From: Apostichopus parvimensis
Taxonomy: Eukaryota; Echinodermata; Holothuroidea; Aspidochirotida; Stichopodidae
Length of the DNA stretch: 29,179 nucleotides
Direction: 5' to 3'
NCBI GenBank assembly: GCA_000934455.1
Contig: KN883911.1
Coordinates: 10,576-39,754 of the forward strand
A program made the translations under genes and the position numbers. Positions 21,906 to 29,179 of the stretch are shown one piece after another. Under the pieces are notes generated by a model that searched no databases, was not told the origin of the DNA, and saw only the letters and a list, made by a program, of their open reading frames with translations. The first letter of the stretch is position 1. Every line of letters starts with the position of its first letter.

Positions 21906-22132
21906 AAATGCCAGAGTGGAAAGAAGAATTTTGAGCGGCTCTGGCGAAAGAACAGGCTTACTGTGCACAGAGATATGTTCATCGAAGCTAAGCGAAAAGT
22001 TAACATCATGATAGCGGAAGCAAAGTCCAGTCATTTCCACAACATTATCTCTGAAAATAGTGGTGACTCCAAGAAGCTCTTTTCTGTTGTTAGCAATCTC
22101 CTGGGTAAGAAGGCAACACCAACATTACCCCC
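21906..22132 (+). pseudogene. Retrotransposon ORF2 fragment before the RT domain (frame 1 of 3)
   Basis: This frame (open from about 21885 to 22187) encodes the region between endonuclease and reverse transcriptase, with the pattern FERLWRKNRLTVHRDMF, EAKRKVNIMIAEAKSSHF and LFSVVSNLLGKK that is typical of CR1/L2-type ORF2 proteins. Homology stops in this frame after TLPP, at about 22131-22133, where a run of five C is followed by GAC. The matching continuation (NDSKDIVHKFS) is in another frame, so a base has been lost or gained in the C run. The remaining codons to the stop at 22187 are out of frame. No start codon is expected here, because this is the middle of a longer protein whose 5' part is gone. 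Confidence 0.8.
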
Positions 22133-23668
22133 GACAATGATTCCAAGGACATTGTGCATAAGTTCAGCACAGTTTTCATTGACATGATCACCAGAATTAG
22201 AGCCAACATAGTCAGTGAAGGGAAGTCAAAATCCAACTCATTGACAGTGCAGAAACCGACATATTGTGCACTGAATATGTGGGAGCCAGCTACAGAGGAT
22301 GAACTGAAACAGATCATGATGGCCTCACCGTCTAAGAGCTGCTGCCTTGATCCGCTGCCTACAAACCTTCTTAAGCAGTGTGTGACACCTCTCTTGCCAG
22401 TTATCAGCACTATTGTGAACAACTCCCTCATCACTGGTGATGTACCATCCGCTTTCAAGCTCGCCCATGTGACACCACTCATTAAGAAACCCTCACTAGA
22501 TCCTACCGTTCTCTCAAGTTATAGGAGAGTGTCAAACCTTCCATTTGTATCAAAGGTTCTAGAAAAGGTTGTGTCATCCCGTCTCACATCCTATCTTGAA
22601 CACAATGGTCTACAGGAGACTCATCAATCTGCCTACAGGAAACACCACAGCACTGAGACTGCCCTCGTGCGCATTCAGAATGATGTGATGGTAGCTCTTG
22701 GAGGTCAGAAAGCGTGCCTGATGGTTCTGTTAGACCTGTCGGCCGCTTTTGATACGGTCGACCACCTCCAGCTTCTTAGTACACTCAGTGACCTTGGTGT
22801 TAAAGGTAGCGCCCTAAAGTGGATGACATCATACCTCAGTGATCGCCAACAGATTGTGTGCATGGGAAAGGATTCTTCTGATCCTCAGACGTTAGACTGT
22901 GGCGTGCCACAGGGCTCGGTCCTGGATCCTGTGCTCTTCACGGTATACACGTCTTCACTGGGCCAGCTCCTTTGCTCTCAGGACATGGACTATCACTTCT
23001 GTGCAGACGACTCGAACCTCTATCTTCTGTTCCACCACAATGACATTACTATCACTGTGCATCGTCTAGAGAAGTGCATAACATCAGTGTGGCAATGGAT
23101 GTTACAGAAATGCCTGAAAATGAATGACTCAAATACTGAGGTGCTTCTAATATCATCAAAGCATCTGGCCAGAAAGATAGAGTGTCCAAGCATCATGATT
23201 GGTGACCATCAGGTGGATCTTAGTGATGTGGCTAAGAGCATCGGTGTCATAATGGACAAACATGCCTCTATGGAAGACCATATAACATCTGTGAGTCGGT
23301 CTGCTCAGTACCATCTCTACAACATCGGAAGAATACGAAAATACCTCACCAGAGAAGCCACAGAGCAGTTAATCCATGCTTTCATAACATCTAAACTGGA
23401 TTACTACAATGCACTTTGCTGTGGACTACCAGTTAAACAGATAAAACGACTGCAAAGGCTCCAAAACATATCAGCAAGGATTGTTACACTGACGAGAACG
23501 TCTAGTCATATTACCCCACTACTGCATTATCTTCATTGGCTGCCAGTATCTCAGCGGATTAGGTTCAAAGTCCTTCTTCTTGTGTTCAAGTGCCAGAACA
23601 ACATGGCACATCCATACCTGCAAGATCTCATCCGCCCTTATCTGCTGGTCAGAGTCGTCTGGAAGTGA
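22133..23668 (+). pseudogene. Retrotransposon reverse transcriptase fragment (frame 2 of 3)
   Basis: About 510 codons are open, ending in a TGA at 23666-23668. Counting from the GTG at 22154, the RT fingers motif reads SSYRRVSNLPFVSKVLEK (121-138), where this family normally has a Pro after YR. HQSAYRKHHSTETALVRIQN follows at 157-176. Motif A is LLDLSAAFDTVDH (192-204) with catalytic Asp194. Motif B is VPQGSVLDPVLF (251-262), with Asp where Gly is usual. Motif C is FCADD (282-286), where the aromatic residue before ADD is Cys. The catalytic Asp pair is kept. The thumb region and the HWLPVSQRIRFKVLLLVFK block (461-479) follow. The protein would copy element RNA into DNA at a nicked target site. 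Missing neighbours, frameshifts at both ends and the altered motifs argue that it is inactive. Confidence 0.92.
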
Positions 23669-24014
23669 CGATCACCAAGACAACAGCTATGGGAACAGAG
23701 AATATTGCGTGGCTGGGCCACGCCTCTGGAATGAGCTGCCAGCTGAACTCAGAACTGTTTCTAGTCTAACAACATTCAAGTCAAAGCTGAAAACCTACCT
23801 TTTTAGACAGCATTACTACAATATATTAACTGTGTATTCGGCTCTATCTATGTGCAGTACTTCAACACACTCAAACGTGCATGCTTTTTATTCTTCATTC
23901 TTATCTATATTGTATTTTATTCTGCAGGTTTACTACATATTATGTGTCATATATTTGTTTACTGTTACATGGCGTTTTAGAGCACTTTTGTGGATTTTAC
24001 GCTTTATGAACTAA
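23660..24014 (+). pseudogene. Retrotransposon ORF2 C-terminal tail (frame 3 of 3)
   Basis: After the premature TGA at 23666, homology continues in a shifted frame with SYGNREYCVAGPRLWNELP from 23685, then LRTVSSLTTFKSKLKTYLFRQHYY. This is the conserved end of CR1/L2-type ORF2 proteins. The short stretch 23655-23685 shows family-like sequence in a third frame as well (TITKT), so two nearby indels are more likely than one. The last 60 or so codons to the stop at 24012-24014 are hydrophobic and poorly conserved, and are probably 3' untranslated sequence that happens to be open. Confidence 0.85.
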
Positions 24015-24029
24015 ATTATTATTATTAAA

Positions 24030-24826
24030 ATCGGAGGAGGTGTAGTCTTTGGCTTGTTGAAGGCAAATCTCAGAAGCCCCGTCCCCTGCAATTGTTTGAA
24101 ATTGATGTTAAATAGTGCACTCCGAGGCATAATTAAGCTTCCAATTAGGTGTAAAATTGGCTCCATAAACCATGCAGTTTTGCCTATGAAAAATGTTTTT
24201 GTAAAGTCAAAGCTAAAGGCAGGGAGGGGTATACACCCGTAGCAGTGGCTTTCTTCTCAGCTGAATGTAACATTGCCCACCCCCCCCCTCCCTGACTTAT
24301 ATCCAAGTGAATAATTGGAAATTTTCTGATTAATGTTGGAATAGCATTATATTTTCATCTCGTCATATCAAACGTTTTTAGAAATGATAAAATATTGACT
24401 TCTTTCTAAGCTTTTAGTATAACAATATCCGGATAAATGCTTAAGATGTTTAATTATGTCGCTGTCTTGACACTTTTAGTGACGCAATGCTATCACGATA
24501 TATTTTGCTAGTCGATAGTAGCCTACGCGTTTTTCCTTAGAACTTACACTAGCCTCTTATCTTTGCTTTACTAGAAAGCCACGACCATCATATTTTTTTC
24601 ATTATTTGCATATTGCGTTTTCATTATATATTTTGTGCCGGACCACTTTTTTATGTTTGGACTTCGGAAGATATTTTGTAAATAGTCAAGAGGCCGTCTA
24701 ACTTGTAATTTTGCGAGTTACAGTGTAATAACTAATTATTTTTTATCTTTTCCATAAGACCTATACGACCCATAACACGTAAACACTTTCAGGCTGCTGT
24801 ACATGATTCTATGAACGTAACATTAC
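24030..24826. other. Noncoding stretch 3' of the retrotransposon
   Basis: No gene seen. A C-rich run (CCC-A-C9) lies at 24276-24288. The 62-residue frame at 24054-24242 has no family pattern. Confidence 0.4.
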
Positions 24827-24958
24827 CAGAAAATTGTCGAGGTGCAAATGATGAATTGACATTTGTAGCATATCGTTGAAGTCCTCACTTTTAGATCTAA
24901 GGAATTTGTCATTTTGTTGTAAATTGCTATTATTTGAATTGGAAGATTGATCGTTTAT
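24827..24958 (-). CDS. Candidate 132-bp internal exon, unknown protein
   Basis: On the minus strand a strong acceptor (CCCCCTCTTTTTCAG) is followed by 44 open codons and then a GTAATG donor-like sequence at 24826-24821. Both ends are phase 0, so the exon would keep the frame. The peptide begins INDQSSNSNNSNLQQNDKFL and goes on with a charged RSKSEDFNDMLQ segment. It is rich in Asn, Ser and Gln, so it looks like a disordered linker rather than a folded domain. I recognise no family. It is on the same strand as the LRR exon, but about 5.6 kb upstream and across a retrotransposon, so a link is unproven. The donor is only moderate and an exon this short can arise by chance. Confidence 0.25.
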
Positions 24959-27103
24959 CTGAAAAAGAGGGGGATTTTCCTCATGGTCAATGAAAACGAC
25001 TTGAACAAGTCTGATTCTCAACATCTAACCAAACCAACGACACAATATAAAGCACCGTTTGAAGAACGGTTGTATCTACATCTGCATCGGTACCCTGCAA
25101 TAGACTAGTCTCCATCTCGCAAGGGATGATTAGTGACATCGTATGGTTGTACTTCCTGTTTGTTTGACGTGATTACCGAAGCTAAAGTACTGGCTTACTA
25201 ATATGAAGATATATTGCAACCTATTCCAGATGGTGAACATACAGAAAGAAACAGACTGAGTATATTGCAATTGTCAAAGAAGAAATCACACGTATGTCTT
25301 GTGTTCCTTTCATATTTTTAGGCTATGTACCTTCTACCTACAAGCAGAGGGACATCATAACGTTGAAGTTATTGCTTAGGTCTTCTCTGGTCTAATCTAT
25401 AAGAAAAGTGTAGCCTAACTTAGGCCTAGCTCAATGGTTTTAGTTACACTATTCATTACTACCGCAATGACAGCATAAAGTGCGACCTAGGCTCAGCACA
25501 ATGTAGGAATAGCTGAAATATGGTGATGCTAGCCTGTTAGTGTTAGTTGGTTACAAGTTGAAGGGGAGGTTTCCCTCCCTCAGAATACTAATCATACTAG
25601 TTTATTGAAGTTAGTGTTCTACATTTGCAAGATCATCAAACTGAAAATGTCTGAAAGATTTTAGTCAAATTTAGTCATAAAAACCTACTCTTAAAGAACT
25701 CTGGAGTTGTTTCCTCTCCTGGGATATTGTGGATTTAAGTGCTAACCTGCCAGTGAGCAAAGGTCAAATGAAATGCAAGGTTTTCCAGAGATTGAGATCA
25801 ATATTCCATATCATATACAAGCATTATTGCAGTTTGTGTCAACCAAACTACTGCAGTGCTTTACACCACCCTTACTGGTCCAAGACAACCCATTACTGGA
25901 AAATATCCAAAATTTCCAGGGTTTTTGCTGGTAATGCTCATTTCCTATTGACGTATCTTCAGCTTCAATATTATTAATCAAATATGCACTTTTACATAAT
26001 TTACTAACGAGTGAAGTTGATTGTCACAAAAACTGCTGTAGTGTCACGTTGCTTACTGCATGCAAAGGTTCCTAAGAACTTTCAAAAAGCTTCAGAAACC
26101 AAACACTGTAATACTGTATAATCACTAAATTTAAAAGATCAATGATTGGATCAAAGTGGAACTGCTACCATAGGTTTTTCTTTGTTGTGAGTATCCTTTT
26201 GTTTCTGAAGTCTTCTGAAATTTCTGAATAACTAATTTGAATTCATGTTAATGTTTCACTTTTGATTTAGAAATCACTGAGGTCGAACGGCTCCATTATG
26301 TAATAATTCAACCGTAGGAAGAAACCCAAGCTAGTGGATATGTGCTAGATAGAGGAGATCAGGACCTATGAACCTATCAAGCTTCTTTTAGTATCCTACA
26401 TTTCTTGATGCACAGAGTTCTATAGGAATGGTAGGAATGAATTAATATAGGTTTGTTATGACTTCATTCACCTAACTGCTGACTACCAAGCATGGTTAAG
26501 GAAGTTAAATTCCCCCTCTTTATCAATATTATGTCATGATAACATTTTCTTCTTTGCATATTTGAGAACTAAATACGGAAGTGAAAATGCCTCAGCTGAA
26601 GTCCCCAGGGACTCCTACCAGGGGTTAGGTTTATACTTCATTTTTCTCCCTAACATGCACTTTTAACTTAACACAAGATGACAAGAAGTCTCAGAGAAGT
26701 TACAGAGCTCTTCTGAAGCCCCCTGCACCCGGCTAGGGCTCAGATATATATTGGACAGAGTAAAACCAGATTAAGTATTTTTATTATTGACAAGTCCTCA
26801 TGTGCTCAAAACTGCTAGCAGATTCCAGAAACTATGTGAATATACTAAAGATTTGGAGAGCTTTGCAGTACCCTTGTAAGTCCAGCCACTATAAACAGAG
26901 AACGCTATGGAAAAACTTCCTACTCATCTGAGTATATACAGCTGTGAATACAGATTGATCACTTGTGCTTTTTTAATTTTTAAAAATTGCTCAGCCAGTC
27001 ACTGCAATTGGTTTTAACAAATATAATTGGTCTTAACATTGATCTAACTTCACCGACTCGAGTATGGTGGCTTAACAGGGACATAGGGAAAAAATAAGTG
27101 TCC
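24959..27103. other. Noncoding stretch, no gene called
   Basis: AT-rich single-copy-looking sequence. The 82-codon frame at 25729-25977 is rich in Cys, His and Tyr but has no ordered zinc-binding spacing or other family signature. No RNA gene or repeat was recognised. Confidence 0.4.
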
Positions 27104-27230
27104 CATAATTTCAATATTTTGACTTTTTTATCTCAATATCTTAAAAGTAAAAAATCTGATTTTTTGGTTGACCTCATAAGTCAAAAATGTTAAATTTTTA
27201 TCTCAAAACTTTGTTAACTCAAAATTGTGA
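27104..27230 (-). repeat. AT-rich low-complexity repeat, opposite orientation to 20640-21010
   Basis: Read on the minus strand, blocks such as GAGATAAAAAAGTCAAAATA and GAGATAAAAATTTAACATTT resemble the irregular units at 20640-21010. This is a short low-complexity match and the relation is only tentative. Confidence 0.4.
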
Positions 27231-29179
27231 GGTTACAAGTGTCTTCATCTGCCAATTTTGTGGTAAGAACTGACCATATAGGATAGCTTTTGACCAGTTG
27301 AACAAGGTACTATATAAACCTTTGGTGATCTAAAATCTGGAAAAAGATCCCCCAGAGAGTGATGTTACTAGGTCAATGCGGTCTCCAGGGGCCTGGTGCC
27401 ATTAAATGAAGAAAAGTAATTTAAAAAAAAATCCACAAAAGCTGACACACTAAATTATATACAATTATCTCCTGATGAGTGGAAATTCAAAAGACATTCT
27501 GTCCTCAATAGGAAAGAGAGGTGCGAAATCTCAAAAAAAAAAATCAGTCAAGCCCAAACCATACATGGTTGGGTTTGTGTGAGGTTGGACTCTCTTTTGG
27601 GAGCTCATTAGTATCACTGCACTACACCTTTATATGCCACTTCCACTAAACAACTGATAATCCGGTTCAAGTTTGATGGTTTACTGGTTAATTGTGTTCA
27701 CACTTACCTAGTTATTGAAACTGAAGTGTACTTTCCTTCCTCTGTATTTGTTTCTGTAGATGTCCATGTATACAGGGTAGTTAGCCAGAGACATACACAT
27801 ATCTATTTCTGACTGACATTCTCAATATATCATATCATTAGAACTTAATTCTCATTCACATCACTTTCTTTTATCTTCACTTAGGTTAACATGAAATATC
27901 CTGTAGCGAGCTATTAGGGGATCACCTAATCCACCTGTTGCTACCAATTTTTTATGGAAGTGTTCATTCTGTGCTGACAAGGAATATGAATTTTTCATCA
28001 TCTGATATTTACTCCATGTGATGGTAATCACAGTTATGGTTAGTATAGAACAGTGTTAGTAATGTTGAAACAACCACGGGTAGATGCCATGAATACATTT
28101 TAAAGCGCCATCAAGATAAAACATATCTTGTCCGTAATAAATTGGCCTTTTCTAAAACAGATAATAAAATAATATTCCGGAGCTAACAACACCGATTAGT
28201 TTCATTCTGGTCATCTAAACGGCATATGATACATACTTCATACACCCAAGCAGTAAAAGCTACCTACACGGATGTCATAGATGGAAGGTAAATGATGACA
28301 GTAAAACTGATGATCAACTAAACACCACTTCTGTGTCCCCGTTCCAACTTCGCAACCCTTTATGCAAAATACATAATTCACTGTTCCGCGGCCAATTTTA
28401 AAGTGATGTAGTTTAATATGTATTTATTTTTGTATGTACAAATATCAGAAATAAATATTTGTTTGTCATGTTTGTACTGGTTATAAATCAAACGCAAACG
28501 TTGAACAAATTGAGTAATAAGACTATTGTAAAACCAGAGGCTAAATTAAAGGATGACTTCAGGCACTTGAAATGTAATATAGAAATGTTGTTGAATAGTA
28601 GAACACACTGCTGCCAGTCCATGTTGGATGTCTATGTGATGTTAAAAAGAAATGTATAGGGTTATTTTCACTAGTCGAAGAATGGTAATCGAATAAGGGT
28701 AATCGAATAACGACTAATTAGCATAATATACAATTGTGTTTTGATCGCATCCAACAGCAACTGCCAAAACGTTTTGTTATGGAGCAAGGCGCGCTAAATA
28801 AAACAATAGGTCTATATTAAAGTATGAATGATTGAAATACCAGCCCCTAATTGCAAGCATTGCTTCCAGGTGGAATGGGCAAATGGAATGGGCCACGAGG
28901 TTTTGGAACTTCACTCTGAGCATCCAGGCAGAGTAGGCGGCGGTGTTTAGACGTAAGCAAATAGGGCGTCATCCACATTATATATGTCGTGTAGACAAGC
29001 CTAGGGTCTTATAGTTACCAGGAGAGGCTATATTGTTTGGGGAGACTGTATACTTGTTTGATATCCGATTGAGAGTTCCCTACACCGACCGAATGTAGGC
29101 ACCTGCCCCATGCCGTGACTCAGAGGTTGTCTAGACCTTTTCACGCAAGTGGAAATTTGTTCAAATTGGTTCACTAAGG
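27231..29179. other. Noncoding stretch to the right edge, no gene called
   Basis: No convincing coding frame. The 66-codon frame at 28459-28659 has no known motif, and its codon use is like that of the surrounding AT-rich DNA. Short A runs lie near 27422-27430 and 27533-27543. The last 300 bases are somewhat GC-richer, but I see no exon or RNA gene in them. Confidence 0.4.

Larger units (their letters stand above)
21906..24029 (+). mobile_element. 5'-truncated, inactivated non-LTR retrotransposon (CR1/L2 superfamily)
   Basis: The segment holds the C-terminal two thirds of a LINE second open reading frame: the linker before the reverse transcriptase, the RT domain itself and the conserved C-terminal tail with GPRLWNELP and FKSKLKTYLF. 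No apurinic-type endonuclease is present, so the 5' end is missing, which is usual for elements that insert by target-primed reverse transcription. The 3' end is an AT-rich tail closing with ATTATTATTATT near 24016-24027 rather than poly-A, a feature seen in CR1/L2-type elements. It inserted on the plus strand, opposite to the LRR exon about 2.7 kb away. At least two frameshifts and altered catalytic motifs show decay. The left boundary is approximate. I saw no clear target-site duplication. Base composition is more balanced than in the AT-rich flanks. Confidence 0.9.

Noticed and set aside
22090-22482. 130-codon minus-strand frame inside the retrotransposon
   Set aside because: It is antisense to the reverse transcriptase, whose motifs are clear on the plus strand.
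1-29179. CRISPR arrays, bacterial operons, tRNA or rRNA genes
   Set aside because: The tandem arrays lack the short identical repeats and unique spacers of CRISPR. No tRNA-like T-loop/D-loop pairing or rRNA core was found by eye, and the coding pieces are intron-bounded or LINE-derived, so the DNA is animal.

Overview
The window looks like an intergenic to intronic piece of a large, AT-rich animal genome. No long open gene spans it. Coding potential is limited to a decayed retrotransposon and isolated exon-sized pieces, and most of the sequence is single-copy noncoding DNA mixed with minisatellites and diverged duplications. The one recognisable host-type coding piece is a leucine-rich-repeat exon on the minus strand with clean splice sites, of the kind found in the expanded NLR-like (NACHT-LRR) families of marine invertebrates. 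That exon, the CR1/L2-type retroelement and the style of the tandem repeats suggest a marine deuterostome invertebrate. An echinoderm, possibly a sea cucumber, is my best guess, but this is inference and not proof.

Layout, left to right. A weak candidate terminal exon with a hydrophobic segment lies at the left edge (3-218). A sixteen-copy minisatellite of about 55 bp fills 1999-2880. Two arrays of one 143-bp repeat family lie at 3436-3705 and 5056-5650; the second runs into a CA-rich microsatellite. Two diverged direct copies of a noncoding segment lie at about 7315-7830 and 8530-9290, the second carrying about 241 extra bases. A degenerate 38-bp repeat lies at about 9950-10195. A third array, with 141-157 bp spacing and an unrelated sequence, lies at about 12645-13240.

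From 13,245 to 19,060 I see no gene, only a G-quadruplex-type run and a perfect GTCACGTGAC palindrome. The LRR exon follows at 19067-19231 (minus). An AT-rich low-complexity repeat lies at 20640-21010, with a similar stretch in the opposite orientation at 27104-27230.

A 5'-truncated CR1/L2-superfamily non-LTR retrotransposon occupies about 21906-24029 (plus). It keeps most of its reverse transcriptase but has at least two frameshifts and several altered motif residues, including one directly beside the catalytic Asp pair, so it is very probably dead. A second possible minus-strand exon lies at 24827-24958. The remainder to 29,179 shows nothing I can name.

No genes act together here in a visible pathway. 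No tRNA, rRNA or CRISPR array was seen. The most promising leads are the symmetric phase-2 LRR exon, the duplicated conserved noncoding segment at 7.3-9.3 kb, and the several tandem-repeat families.
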